Origin: Streptomyces collinus | GTDB taxonomy: Bacteria > Actinomycetota > Actinomycetes > Streptomycetales > Streptomycetaceae | DNA: 64,000 nt | Direction: 5' to 3' | Assembly (NCBI RefSeq): GCF_031348265.1 | Contig: NZ_CP133771.1 | Location: forward strand, 744,001-808,000 | Made by a program: the position numbers and the translations under genes | The notes under the pieces: model-generated | Seen by the model: only the letters and a program-made list of their open reading frames with translations | The model's database searches: none | Told to the model about the DNA's origin: nothing | Part shown: positions 46,847 to 56,284 of the stretch, piece by piece | Position numbering within the stretch: the first letter of the stretch is position 1 | Layout: each line of letters starts with the position of its first letter

Positions 46847-48232
46847 CTACTGGGCGGTGAAGTGGTCCTTGCGGATGACCCCGTGCACGCCCACGGTGCG
46901 GTCGACGACCTGCGAGATCTCGAAGTCGGCCGCCGCGGACAGGTAGGCGTAGGCGACCGCCCGGTCCATGCCGATGTCGTCCTGGAGGAAGTCCAGCGCG
47001 TTGACCACCGCCCGGCGCATCGCGATGTTCAGGTCGTTGACCTGGCCGTTCCGGGAACCGTCCGGGTCGGAGAGTCCGATGGGCACCCAGGCGTCAGAGG
47101 TCTCGGCGAACGGGTAGTGGAAGGCGACCGAGGGCGCGTCGCCCGAACCCGCCTTGCACACGGTGAGCCGGAACGTGGCGCGCAGGGACCCTTCCATGGC
47201 GGTCAGCGCCACCTCGCCGTCGCCCATGGCCATGTGGGAGTCACCGGTGTAGAACAGCGCGCCTTCGGCGTACACGGGAAGGAAGAAGGTGGCACCGACA
47301 CCCAGCAGGTTGATGTCGATGTTGCCGCCGCCGAGCGTGGGCGGGATGGAGTTCAGCGAGGGGGCGGTGAGGGTGTCGGCTGGGGCGAACGCCACACCCA
47401 TCATCCCCATGAACGGGTGCAGCGGGAACACGACCTCGCCGGAACCGCCGCGCGGCAGCACACCACTGGGCACGCCGTTCCGCCCGCGGCGCACCGGTGT
47501 GAAGACCGAGACGTCGCCGTAACGGGTGGGATCACCGGTGGCCCGCCCGTCCGTGCCCACCGGCGGCATGATCTCCTCCAGGGTGATCCCCGCCGGCACG
47601 CCGCCTCCGGCGAGCCGGGGCAGGGCGCCCTTGCCGTGGCGGCTGGAGACGACGCCGTACGGTACGCGCAGCAGCATCGAGAGCATCTCGACCTTCAGGA
47701 CGTCTCCCGGCTCGGCGCCTTCCACGTAGACCGGCCCCGTGACCACGTGCGGACCGTCCACGTCGAAGTCGCGCTCGGTGCGGGAGTAGTCCGCGGCGAT
47801 CGCGACGGCGTCGTCGAGCACCTGGTCGCGCGGTACTCCCCGCCGTCCGAAGTACGCCACCGGGTCGCGGCCCTGGTCTTCCAGGATGCCCTCGTGCGAC
47901 ACCGTGTCCACGGTGATCGTCTCCCCGGACCGCATACGCGCCACGGGCTCGCTGTCCAGAGCCGGCACGTAGCCCCACCGCACCTGGTCCGGGAGGGAGC
48001 GGAGGTAGTGCTGCCCGTGGATGGGTCCCTTGCCGGGCTGCAGGATCTCGCGGGGGAAGAGGGAAGGCGCGGCGGCGGACGGAGAACTCGGCGCACTCGA
48101 AGCGGCCTGGGCGCCCAGCAGGCTCCCGGCGGCCCCGGTCACGGCTGCCGCGGCGCGCAGGAAGCCCCGTCTCCCCAGCCTCTCGATGAGCGCCTCGCGC
48201 ACGGCGCGGTTCGTCGGCCTCGACGATTCCAT
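46847..48232 (-). CDS. Tat-exported acetamidase/formamidase family protein
   Basis: 461 residues; GGAGGA 3 nt before the ATG. A twin-arginine motif (GRRGFLRAAAAVTG) and an Ala-rich region ending near ASSA-P indicate export through Tat. The enzyme part has EPGDVLKVEMLSM, the glycine-rich GGGNIDINLLGVGATFFLPVY (quoted in part) and YTGDSHMAMGDGEVALTAME (in part), typical of FmdA-type amidases that release ammonia from short amides. Most characterised members are cytosolic, so the signal peptide is notable. Its upstream region carries a motif shared with the PucR-regulated operon. Confidence 0.9.
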   Translation of the reverse strand: MESSRPTNRAVREALIERLGRRGFLRAAAAVTGAAGSLLGAQAASSAPSSPSAAAPSLFPREILQPGKGPIHGQHYLRSLPDQVRWGYVPALDSEPVARMRSGETITVDTVSHEGILEDQGRDPVAYFGRRGVPRDQVLDDAVAIAADYSRTERDFDVDGPHVVTGPVYVEGAEPGDVLKVEMLSMLLRVPYGVVSSRHGKGALPRLAGGGVPAGITLEEIMPPVGTDGRATGDPTRYGDVSVFTPVRRGRNGVPSGVLPRGGSGEVVFPLHPFMGMMGVAFAPADTLTAPSLNSIPPTLGGGNIDINLLGVGATFFLPVYAEGALFYTGDSHMAMGDGEVALTAMEGSLRATFRLTVCKAGSGDAPSVAFHYPFAETSDAWVPIGLSDPDGSRNGQVNDLNIAMRRAVVNALDFLQDDIGMDRAVAYAYLSAAADFEISQVVDRTVGVHGVIRKDHFTAQ

Positions 48233-48374
48233 GGGTCCTCCAGCAAGAGTCTCGGGGCGGCCGGGGCCCGTCGGACAGTGTCCTGCGCACCCGGTCACCC
48301 GGCGGTTGCGACCAGGCTGGTGGGCGGTCATGGCGCTCGGCCATGCGACCGGGACACAGAACTCCGGGGCACGT

Positions 48375-48394
48375 CCGTACCCGGGTATGAACGG
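48375..48394 (-). promoter_or_regulatory. operator-like motif, copy A (upstream of amidase)
   Basis: Read on the minus strand: CCGTTCATACCCGGGTACGG. The first 11 bases are identical to the motif at 50998-51008, and the centre differs by one base. It lies about 140 nt upstream of the amidase start. Confidence 0.65.
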
Positions 48395-48504
48395 GAACGC
48401 GCCACACGGGGGCTGCCCGGGCGCGGCACCACCAGCGGCATCGGGGAAGGGAACGTCATGCGGCAGTGCCAGGGCCGTAACAGGCCGCCGCTTTGCTGGA
48501 CCGC

Positions 48505-49317
48505 GTGGCACACACCAGTCCTGTCCTCGCCGAGCTGACGGGGGCCTGGCATCGCTCCCTTCTTGTCGAGGGCGACGGCAGTCGCGATGCCACCAGCACC
48601 GTCACCTGGCTCCAGGGGCCCACCCGTTACGCCGACCTGCGTCAGGCCGCTGACCGGCCGCACCCCCAAGGCAGCCGGAGCCTCGGTGACCTCAGCTTCG
48701 GACAGCTGCTCGACCTGGCGCGGCAGGAGGGGTTCGCCGGGCGGTTGCACCACGCCGACGGGGCCTTCCACTGGAACCGCGCCGTCGACTTCGCGCCCAC
48801 GTCCGTTCCGGACGCCGGGGTGCTGACCTGGCGAGGACCGATGCTGATGGAGACAGGCCTGCACGCTCCGTACACCGAGCACTGGCTTCCCGGCGCGGGC
48901 GCCGGCCTGCCCTGCGCAGCCGTGGAGTTGGCGGATCCGGACTCCGGCGCCATCGCCCTGCTGGTGCGCACGCGAACGTGGTTCGGCTACGGCCGCAGCC
49001 GTCCCGAGCCGCTGCCGGCCCACGCCCCGCTGGCGGAACTGGTGGCGGGAGCCGGAGACCTCGGCCGGGCCCGGCAGATGCTCGACTGCGAGGTGTCACT
49101 CGGCCGGGTCGTGGGCCACCGCTGGACGTTGCACCGCTCGACCCTGCCGCACCGCGTGGGCCGGACCCTCGCCCCCGGCCTTGTCGGATCCGCTGGGCTG
49201 CTGCTCGCTGACACCGGTCCGGGAGGTGCCCCGTACGCCCGCCGCTGGGAGGTCACCGCGGCCGAGGGGCGCCTCGACGCCCTTTCCTCGATCTCAGGTT
49301 CCCCGGCTGGTACTTGA
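48505..49317 (+). CDS. uncharacterised protein, possible Hri1-like beta-barrel
   Basis: 270 residues from GTG; a TTG four codons upstream is an alternative. I see no signal peptide or membrane helix. GAWHRSLL, TVTWLQGPTRYADLR, HWNRAVDFAPTSVPDAGVL and a duplicated layout of two halves suggest a lipocalin/Hri1-like beta-barrel, but this is a weak impression. It is divergent from the amidase and shares that promoter region, so it may belong to the same regulon. Confidence 0.7.
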   Translation: MAHTSPVLAELTGAWHRSLLVEGDGSRDATSTVTWLQGPTRYADLRQAADRPHPQGSRSLGDLSFGQLLDLARQEGFAGRLHHADGAFHWNRAVDFAPTSVPDAGVLTWRGPMLMETGLHAPYTEHWLPGAGAGLPCAAVELADPDSGAIALLVRTRTWFGYGRSRPEPLPAHAPLAELVAGAGDLGRARQMLDCEVSLGRVVGHRWTLHRSTLPHRVGRTLAPGLVGSAGLLLADTGPGGAPYARRWEVTAAEGRLDALSSISGSPAGT

Positions 49318-49357
49318 CGGTCGGGCGGGGCCTTCCCGCGTGCCGCGGTCATCGGCG

Positions 49358-50878
49358 TCAGCCGCGCACCGGACCGCGGCTGTGGACCAGGTCGTGGGCC
49401 CGCACGGCGAACCACAGCTCCGCAATGTGATCGGTCTGCGTGACCCCGCGTCCGGTCAACTGCTCGATCTTGCGCAGCCGGTAGCCGAGGGTCTGTTTGT
49501 GGATGTGCAGTTCGTCGGCGGCCAGCCGCCACGACCGATTGCTGCGCAGGGTGACCCGGAGCGTATGCAGGTACTCGGTGCCGTGCTCGGCGTCGTGCGC
49601 CATCAGCGCGCCCAGCACCCTGGACACCAGGACCTGGGCCTCGGCAGGGGTACGGGGCAGCGGCAGCGCGGTCTCGTCGCCGTACCGGACCACACGCCGG
49701 TTCTCGGCCTTGGCGGCGCCCAGCGCCCAGCGGGCCTCCTGCCGGGCTTCGGCGACGCGCCCCGCCGTGCCGATCCGGTCGCTCACGCCGATCGGCGCCG
49801 AGGTTCCCAGCGAGATCTGCTCCAGTAGCTCCGGACGGTCGTCCATCACGATGTGCAGGCTGTCGTCGCGGCGCAACAGCAGGTGAGGGACCCGTGGTCG
49901 GGACAGACGGCGGTGGACCTCGTCGGCGACGCTGTCGCAGGCGGCAGGGGTGAGGACGAAGACGGAGCCGGCCGGTGCGATGCCGCTGTCCGCCAACTGG
50001 TGCTCGGCCGCCGTCGGATCGAGCCTGCGCTCCAGCAGGTGCAGCAGCAGGTCGGCGCCCCGGCGACGGCGGCTTTCCCGGTCCGCCGCGAGCTGCGCCA
50101 GCTCCAGCGCGCCGACCGTCGCGACGTGTTGCAGCAGTCCGAGACCGGGCGGCTGTTCCCCGGTCGGCTCGGCGACCAGCGCCGTCGGCTGATCGCCCGG
50201 CACGGCGACGGCCAGCGCCGTGGCCCACCGGCCGTCGCTCTCCCGGCGGCGCAGCCTCAGCACGCCCGGCATGGCACGGGAATGGGCCGCGAACTCGGCG
50301 GCCAGCGCGTCGGCGAAGCCGGTCTCGGGTCCGTCGTCGAACAGCGACAGGCCGGTCTCGGGATCGACCAGGTACAGTCGCGCGTCCAGCTCCCGGCCGA
50401 GCCTGTCGAACATCTCCGGTCCGGACAGGCCCCTGGCCATCGAGGTCCGCAGCAACGCGTACAGCCGCGCGACACTCGCGAGCTGCCGGGCGCCCTCACG
50501 TTCGTTGACGTCGGCCACCGCCCGCGCGACCGCGCTGAACGGCACGCTGTACGGCACGGACACCACCGGCAGCGACAGCGCGTCGGCCCGCTCGGTGAGG
50601 GCACGGGTCAGCGGCGGGCCCCCGGTGCCGAGGCCCAGCCCGAAGGCGCTGGGGCCCGCCTCGGCGAGCTGCTCGATGAAGGAGGCCTGACCTGGTGGAT
50701 CGGCAGGCATGCCGGTGCCGTTGGTCAGCAGCAACTCGCCCGAGGCGAGCCATGCCCAGGGGTTGGGCAGGTCGGACGGGTGCACCCAGCTGACCTCGCG
50801 GTCCAGGCCGCGGGCCCCGGCGTGCAACGACATCTGCAGGTGCGGCATCGCGAGAAGTTCGCCCACGGTCACCGCCAT
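49358..50878 (-). CDS. PucR-family transcriptional regulator
   Basis: 506 residues. The N-terminal PucR domain begins TVGELLAMPHLQM, with ASGELLLTNGTGM inside it. A central domain and a C-terminal HTH_30 (LHTLRVTLRSNRSWRLAADELHIHKQTLGYRLRKIEQL, quoted only in sense) complete it. I start at the ATG of MAVTVGELL, where homology begins; GGGAGG lies a little upstream. It is divergent from the amidohydrolase-to-ureohydrolase operon and probably activates it. The shared palindrome at 50998-51022 lies between them. Confidence 0.9.
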   Translation of the reverse strand: MAVTVGELLAMPHLQMSLHAGARGLDREVSWVHPSDLPNPWAWLASGELLLTNGTGMPADPPGQASFIEQLAEAGPSAFGLGLGTGGPPLTRALTERADALSLPVVSVPYSVPFSAVARAVADVNEREGARQLASVARLYALLRTSMARGLSGPEMFDRLGRELDARLYLVDPETGLSLFDDGPETGFADALAAEFAAHSRAMPGVLRLRRRESDGRWATALAVAVPGDQPTALVAEPTGEQPPGLGLLQHVATVGALELAQLAADRESRRRRGADLLLHLLERRLDPTAAEHQLADSGIAPAGSVFVLTPAACDSVADEVHRRLSRPRVPHLLLRRDDSLHIVMDDRPELLEQISLGTSAPIGVSDRIGTAGRVAEARQEARWALGAAKAENRRVVRYGDETALPLPRTPAEAQVLVSRVLGALMAHDAEHGTEYLHTLRVTLRSNRSWRLAADELHIHKQTLGYRLRKIEQLTGRGVTQTDHIAELWFAVRAHDLVHSRGPVRG

Positions 50879-50997
50879 CGCTGCCTCGCCTCCCGGACCC
50901 CGGCCTGCGGCTTCTCCGGCGGTGAACCTATGCACGCCGGTCACTCCGGTGATGAGACCGGCGTGAATTCCTTGTTACCGGCGCTGGGGCAGCTTGA

Positions 50998-51022
50998 CCG
51001 TTCATACCTGGGTATGACACGG
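50998..51022 (+). promoter_or_regulatory. operator-like palindrome, copy B (PucR/operon divergent promoter)
   Basis: CCGT-TCATACC-TG-GGTATGA-C-ACGG contains a perfect 7-bp inverted repeat with a 2-bp centre and outer CCGT/ACGG arms. It lies about 90 nt upstream of the operon start and 120 nt upstream of the PucR start. The same motif occurs upstream of the amidase. Confidence 0.75.
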
Positions 51023-51111
51023 GGCGGAAGATCTGCGTCCGGGTCGCATGGCGGACCCGCGGGTCCCGTTCGCATGCTGTGCGCACCCAGAAGCGAGCGG
51101 AGTGTGCGGCG

Positions 51112-52047
51112 ATGACCCGATCCGATGGCCACCAGCGTGACGTGAACACCGCGGCCGGCCCCATCGGCTGGCCCGAGGGCTTCACCGCAGCCGCCTGTCT
51201 CACCTTCGACATGGACGCCGAAGCCGCCGTGCTCAGCACCGACATCTCGTCGGTCGACCGGATGAGCCCGATGAGTCACCAGTCGTACGGACCGCTGGTC
51301 GGGGTGCCCCGGATCCTGGACATGCTGGAACGCCACGGCCTCAAAGCCACGTTCTTCGTCCCCGGATACACGGCACACCGCTACCCCGCGACCGTCAGGT
51401 CGGTGGCCGAGGCAGGTCACGAAGTGGCCCACCACAGCTACTTCCACGAGAACACCGCGGGAATGGACGCCAGGACCGAGGCCGACATGCTGGACCTGGG
51501 GATCAAGGCCCTCCAGGAGGTGGCGGGCGTCACGCCGGTGGGCTACCGGGCGCCGATGTGGGAGCTGAACTACCACACGCCGCGGCTGCTTGAGGATCGC
51601 GGATTCCTGTACGACTCCAGCCTCATGGACGCCGACCATCCCTACCGGCTGGCGGTGGACGAACGGCCGCAGGCCGGCAGCATCGTGCAGGTACCCGTCT
51701 CCTGGGGCCTGGACGACTGGGAGCAGTACGCGTTCCTGCCCGGGCTCATCGGCTCCGGTGTGATCGAGAGCCCGGCCAAGGCGCTGGAGATGTGGACCTG
51801 GGAGCTGGAGGCCATGCACCGCCTCGGCGCCTGCTTCGTCCTCACCTGCCACCCGTTCCTGTCCGGCCGCCCCTCGCGCGCCGAGGCGCTGGAGCGGCTC
51901 ATCGAGCGGATGAAGGAGCTGCCCGGCCTGTGGATCACCACGGTCGCCGAGGTCGCCCGCCACACCGCCTCCCTGGACCTCGTCCCGCGCACGTGTCCGC
52001 AGCCCCGGATCCCCGAACAGGCGTACTGGGTACCGCGGCGCCCCTGA
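51112..52047 (+). CDS. polysaccharide-deacetylase-fold amidohydrolase
   Basis: 311 residues. The NodB-type metal site is present: CLTFDMDAEAA (catalytic and metal Asp), HEVAHHSYFHE (His pair) and GYRAPMWELN. Domain order and the long insert with PMSHQSYGPLVGVPRIL resemble the HpPgdA/imidase/PuuE-like branch, which acts on small amides, imides or allantoin rather than on polysaccharide. There is no signal peptide, supporting a cytosolic small-molecule substrate. It is the first gene of the PucR-linked operon and lies about 120 nt before a permease gene. Confidence 0.85.
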   Translation: MTRSDGHQRDVNTAAGPIGWPEGFTAAACLTFDMDAEAAVLSTDISSVDRMSPMSHQSYGPLVGVPRILDMLERHGLKATFFVPGYTAHRYPATVRSVAEAGHEVAHHSYFHENTAGMDARTEADMLDLGIKALQEVAGVTPVGYRAPMWELNYHTPRLLEDRGFLYDSSLMDADHPYRLAVDERPQAGSIVQVPVSWGLDDWEQYAFLPGLIGSGVIESPAKALEMWTWELEAMHRLGACFVLTCHPFLSGRPSRAEALERLIERMKELPGLWITTVAEVARHTASLDLVPRTCPQPRIPEQAYWVPRRP

Positions 52048-52170
52048 CACCGGGGGCCACGTGTGTCCTGCCTCTCCCCCCCACTTCTCGCACCACGGGC
52101 AACGGCGCCTGTCGTGTACGTCCGTACGCCCACGGCGGCCCGGCCGGCCGCCCCTTCGACAGGAACCGTC

Positions 52171-53661
52171 ATGCCCGAGAACACCACCACCGCCCCGCCG
52201 GGCCTGCCCGCCGCCGAAACCGGCACCACCGCCGGCGAAGAACTCAAGCAGCAGTACACGCTGAGATCGGCGTTCGCCCTCGCCTTCTCGGACGTCTCCC
52301 CCATCGTCGGCCTGTACGGCGTGTTCGCCCTGGGCGTCGTGACCGCCGGCCCCGCCTTCTGGTGGGCGTTCCCGGTCGTCCTCGTCGGCCAGCTGCTGGT
52401 CTCCGGCGTCTTCGGCGAGTTGGTGTCCCGCTGGCCCTTGCAAGGCAGCGTCTACCAGTGGGCACGCCACCTGATCGGTCCCCGCTACGGATGGTTCACC
52501 AACTGGGCGTACATGTGGGGACTCACCCTCGCGCTGTCGGCCCTGTCCTACGCGGCGTCCGGATTCCTGATCGAGGCGATCGGCCTCACCGGCGTCAGCG
52601 GTACGACGCAGGCGCTGATCGCGCTGGGAGTGCTGCTGTTCGGCTCGGCCGCCAACATGATCGGAGGCCGGGTCCTGAAGGTACTGCTGTACTGCAGCCT
52701 TGCGGCGGAGCTCGTCGCCACCCTGGGCATCGGGATCGTGCTGCTCTTCGTGCACCGGGAGCACGCCTTCTCGACCCTGCTGAGCGGCGGCGACACCGCA
52801 CACGGCGCCCAGTGGCTCTTCGGGCCGTTCCTCGGCGCGGTCGCCATGGCGGGCTGGTCCTTCGTCGGATTCGAGTCGGCCGGCTCCATCGCCGAGGAGG
52901 TCAAGGAGTCCCGGCGGGTGCTGCCCAAGGCCATGCCGCTGGCCCTGGCGGCCGTCGGCCTGCTCGTCATGTTCGCCAGCCTCGGCATCCTGCTGGCCAT
53001 GCCGGACATCGCGACCGTACTGAGCGGGAAGGACGCGGACCCGGTGTCCACCACCCTGCAGACACGGCTCGGCTCCTCGACCGGCAAGGCACTGCTCATC
53101 GCCCTGGTCGTCGGGTTCACCGCCAGCCTGATGGCGGTGCAGGCAGCGGTGAGCCGGTCCATCTGGGCCGGCGCCCGGGACAGGGTCATCCCGGGCTCCC
53201 GGCTGCTGGGCACCCTGTCCGGACCCGAGCGGGTGCCGCGGAACGCGATCGCGCTGACCGTGGTCGTCGCCGGATCCCTGCTCTTCATCAGCACGTCGAA
53301 GATCTACGCCCTGCTGCTCTCCTTCGCCAACGCCGGGTTCTACCTCTCCTACGCGCTGCCCGTGCTCGGCGCGGTCTACGTCCGGCTGCGCGGCACCTGG
53401 GAGCCCGGCGAGGTGTCCATGGGCCGGTGGGGCACGCCGGTGACCTTCGCGGCCGGGGCATGGGTGGTCTTCGAGTCGGTGAACATCGCCTGGCCGCGCG
53501 CCCTGAACGGAGTGTGGTACCTCGACTGGGGGCTGCTGATCATGACCGGGGTGCTGGGAGTGATCGGCGTGCTGGTGAGCCGGTGGGCGTTCCGGCCCGG
53601 TCGCGAGGCACCGGCGGCCCCCGCCCTCCGCTCGGTGGCGCTCGACGAGGGCGGAGCATGA
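52171..53661 (+). CDS. APC-family amino-acid/amine permease
   Basis: 496 residues, about twelve membrane helices; AGGA 6 nt before the ATG. FALAFSDVSPIVGLYGVFALG, RWPLQGSVYQWARHLIG and SFVGFESAGSIAEEVKESRR show an APC permease of the same broad branch as the one in the guanidine operon. It is coupled by an ATGA overlap to the following SDR. The substrate is probably a guanidino, amide or imide compound processed by the operon. Confidence 0.9.
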   Translation: MPENTTTAPPGLPAAETGTTAGEELKQQYTLRSAFALAFSDVSPIVGLYGVFALGVVTAGPAFWWAFPVVLVGQLLVSGVFGELVSRWPLQGSVYQWARHLIGPRYGWFTNWAYMWGLTLALSALSYAASGFLIEAIGLTGVSGTTQALIALGVLLFGSAANMIGGRVLKVLLYCSLAAELVATLGIGIVLLFVHREHAFSTLLSGGDTAHGAQWLFGPFLGAVAMAGWSFVGFESAGSIAEEVKESRRVLPKAMPLALAAVGLLVMFASLGILLAMPDIATVLSGKDADPVSTTLQTRLGSSTGKALLIALVVGFTASLMAVQAAVSRSIWAGARDRVIPGSRLLGTLSGPERVPRNAIALTVVVAGSLLFISTSKIYALLLSFANAGFYLSYALPVLGAVYVRLRGTWEPGEVSMGRWGTPVTFAAGAWVVFESVNIAWPRALNGVWYLDWGLLIMTGVLGVIGVLVSRWAFRPGREAPAAPALRSVALDEGGA

Positions 53662-54353
53662 GCGCTCCGGTCGCCCTGATCACCGGCGCCGCGGGCGGTA
53701 TCGGCGCCGCGACCGCCGAGGTGCTGCGCGAGGCGGGCTGGCGTACCGCCGGGCTGGACCTCCGCCCTTCCCCCACGGACCTGCCGCTGATAGCCGACGT
53801 GGCCGACCGCGGCGCGGTCGCGGACGCCGTCGACCGCGCGGCCGGCCGGTTCGGCCGCCTGGACCTGGTGGTGACCGCCGCCGGGTACTACGAGGACGGC
53901 GTCGACGTCGGCGACATCACCACCGACCAGTGGAACCGCATGCTCGCCGTCGCCCTGGGCGGCACGGTCAACACCTGCGCCGCCGCCCTGCCGCACCTTC
54001 TCGCCGCCGGCACGGGCACCGTGGTGGTGATCTCCTCCGAGCTGGCCCTCGCGGGCAGCACCGGCGACCTGCACTACGTGGCTGCCAAGGGCGCGGTGCT
54101 CGGCTTCGCCAAGTCGCTGGCCCTGGAGGTGGCCGACTCGGGAATCGGGGTCAACATCGTCGCTCCCGGCCCCACGGACACCCCGCTGCTGGCCCCGGAC
54201 TCCGCTTGGCGCGATCCGGCCTACCTGGCCACGCTGCCGCTCGGGCGGCTGGTCACCCCGGCCGAGGTCGCGCACACAGTGCTCCACCTGGCCACCGAGG
54301 GCCGCATGTACTGCGGGGACGTGCTGTCCCCGAACGCCGGGGCGGTGATCTGA
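53658..54353 (+). CDS. short-chain dehydrogenase/reductase (SDR) 1
   Basis: 231 residues; the ATG overlaps the permease stop. The cofactor motif is TGAAGGIG, with Asp of LDLRPS suggesting NAD preference. The active-site Ser is in ISSELAL and Tyr-x3-Lys in YVAAKGA. TAAGYY replaces NNAG. It may oxidise a hydroxyl group on the imported carbon skeleton. Confidence 0.88.
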   Translation: MSAPVALITGAAGGIGAATAEVLREAGWRTAGLDLRPSPTDLPLIADVADRGAVADAVDRAAGRFGRLDLVVTAAGYYEDGVDVGDITTDQWNRMLAVALGGTVNTCAAALPHLLAAGTGTVVVISSELALAGSTGDLHYVAAKGAVLGFAKSLALEVADSGIGVNIVAPGPTDTPLLAPDSAWRDPAYLATLPLGRLVTPAEVAHTVLHLATEGRMYCGDVLSPNAGAVI

Positions 54354-54354
54354 C

Positions 54355-55128
54355 ATGACATCGGCTGCACCCCCCGGGCACAGCGGCATCGCCCTGGTCA
54401 CCGGAGCCGCCCAGGGCATCGGCCGGGCTTGCGCGCTGCGGCTGGCCGCCGACGGTCACACCGTGGCCGTGAACGACGTCACCGACGACGGGCGGCTGTC
54501 CGAACTGGCCGAGCGCATCGGCGGGATCGCCGCGCCCGCCGACATCGCCGACCCGGCCGCGGTGGCCGCCATGCTGGACCGGCTCCGGCGGCTGGCCGGC
54601 CCGGTGGAGGTTCTGGTGGCCAACGCCGCCACGATGTCGATGGGCCCGTTCCTCGACCAGAAACCCGAGGACTGGTGGCACCAGATCGAGGTGAACCTGT
54701 CCGGGCACTTCCGGGTCGTCCAGGCCGTCCTGCCCGGCATGCGGGCCCTCGGCCACGGCCGGATCGTGGTCATCGCCTCTGAGTGGGGCGTGATCGGGCA
54801 GCGCAACGCCACCGCCTACGCCGCCTCGAAGGCCGGGCTGATCGCCCTGGCCAAGGGACTGGCCCGCGAACTGGGTCCCCAGGGGATCCGCACGAACTGC
54901 GTCGCCCCGTCCTACGTGGACACCGATCAGCTCAGGGTGGACGCCGCCGACGCCGGCGTGACACTGGAGGAGATGCGGGCGCGCTACCGGCGGTTGATGC
55001 CTGTCGGCCGACTGGCCGAGCCCGTCGACATCGCGGCAACCGTCGCCTTCCTGGCCTCCCCCGGCGCGGGAGCGATCACCGGCCAGATCCTCCAGCCCAA
55101 CGGCGGCTCCACCCGCGCCCGTGCCTGA
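54355..55128 (+). CDS. short-chain dehydrogenase/reductase (SDR) 2
   Basis: 257 residues, starting 1 nt after the previous stop. TGAAQGIG is the cofactor motif, VANAAT the NNAG equivalent, and YAASKAG holds the Tyr and Lys; the Ser lies in IASEWG. Two different SDRs in one operon with a ureohydrolase suggest stepwise oxidation of a polyhydroxylated or beta-hydroxy guanidino compound. Confidence 0.88.
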   Translation: MTSAAPPGHSGIALVTGAAQGIGRACALRLAADGHTVAVNDVTDDGRLSELAERIGGIAAPADIADPAAVAAMLDRLRRLAGPVEVLVANAATMSMGPFLDQKPEDWWHQIEVNLSGHFRVVQAVLPGMRALGHGRIVVIASEWGVIGQRNATAYAASKAGLIALAKGLARELGPQGIRTNCVAPSYVDTDQLRVDAADAGVTLEEMRARYRRLMPVGRLAEPVDIAATVAFLASPGAGAITGQILQPNGGSTRARA

Positions 55129-55158
55129 ACACTCCCGGAACCCGGAAGAGGAACCCCC

Positions 55159-56127
55159 ATGCCCGACCCGTCCCGTGACCCGGTACGCCCCGTGGACGGC
55201 ATGGCCGTTCCGCGCTTCGCCGGAAGCGGAAGCTTCGCCCGGGTGCCGGAGATCGACCGGGTCGGCGACTACGACGTCGCCGTCCTGGGCGTACCGTTCG
55301 ACGCCGGCACGTCCTACCGGCCCGGCGCACGGTTCGGCCCGATGGCGGTCCGTCAGGCGTCCCGGCACCTGCGCCCGGAGTACCACGTGGAGCTGGACAT
55401 CTCGCCGTTCACCGCCCTCCAGGTCGTCGACGCCGGTGACGTCCCGGTGACCCCGTACTCGATCGACACGGCCCTCGGCCAGATCACCGGCCACGCCCGG
55501 GACGTGGCGCACGGCGGACGCCGGGTCCTGGCGATCGGCGGCGACCACACGATCGCGCTGCCGATGCTGCGGACGGCGGTGGCCGGGCACGGTCCCGTCG
55601 CCCTGGTGCACTTCGACGCGCACCTGGACACCTGGGACACCTACTTCCACGCGCCGACCACCCACGGCACGGTGTTCCGCCGCGCGTTCGAGGAGGGCCT
55701 GCTCATCGAGGACCACTCCATCCATGTGGGCATCCGCGGCCCCGTCTACGACCGGGCGGACCTCGACGCGGACAAGCGGCTCGGCTTCCGTACGATCCGC
55801 GCCGGCGACATCGATCTGCTCGGCACGGCCGGCGCGATCCAGGCGATCACCGAACGGGTGGACGACCTCCCGGTCTACCTGTCCGTCGACATCGATGTCC
55901 TCGACCCGGCCTTCGCACCGGGCACGGGCACGCCCGAGTCCGGCGGCCTGACCAGCCGGGAACTCCTGCAGGTCCTGCGCGGGTTGACCGGATTGAACAT
56001 CGTAGGCGGCGACGTGGTGGAGGTGGCTCCCGCCTACGACCACGCCGAGATCACCTCGATCGCCGCCGCGACCGTGCTGTTCGACCTGATCACCCTCATG
56101 GCCCGCAGGGCCGGCAACGCCAGGTGA
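55159..56127 (+). CDS. agmatinase/guanidinobutyrase-type ureohydrolase
   Basis: 322 residues. All binuclear-manganese motifs are intact: IGGDHT (His), [10 protein letters not shown] (Asp, His, Asp) and [19 protein letters not shown] (two Asp). [12 protein letters not shown] is the loop typical of agmatinase and guanidinobutyrase rather than arginase. It hydrolyses a guanidino group to urea plus an amine. The urea released could enter the carboxylase/allophanate hydrolase route 12 kb away. Last gene of the PucR-linked operon. Confidence 0.92.
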   Translation: MPDPSRDPVRPVDGMAVPRFAGSGSFARVPEIDRVGDYDVAVLGVPFDAGTSYRPGARFGPMAVRQASRHLRPEYHVELDISPFTALQVVDAGDVPVTPYSIDTALGQITGHARDVAHGGRRVLAIGGDHTIALPMLRTAVAGHGPVALVHFDAHLDTWDTYFHAPTTHGTVFRRAFEEGLLIEDHSIHVGIRGPVYDRADLDADKRLGFRTIRAGDIDLLGTAGAIQAITERVDDLPVYLSVDIDVLDPAFAPGTGTPESGGLTSRELLQVLRGLTGLNIVGGDVVEVAPAYDHAEITSIAAATVLFDLITLMARRAGNAR

Positions 56128-56284
56128 CGGCGGCGCGGCAGGACTCGTGTCCCGCGTCTTCACGGTTTCGGGGGTGAAGGGGGGCGACCATCCGGACGCT
56201 GTCCGCGTGGCGTGCGCGGGACTGGGGCGCGTGTGGTGTGGCCTGAAGTGTCAGGACGGCTCACGCACGAAGGAGACACACGGC

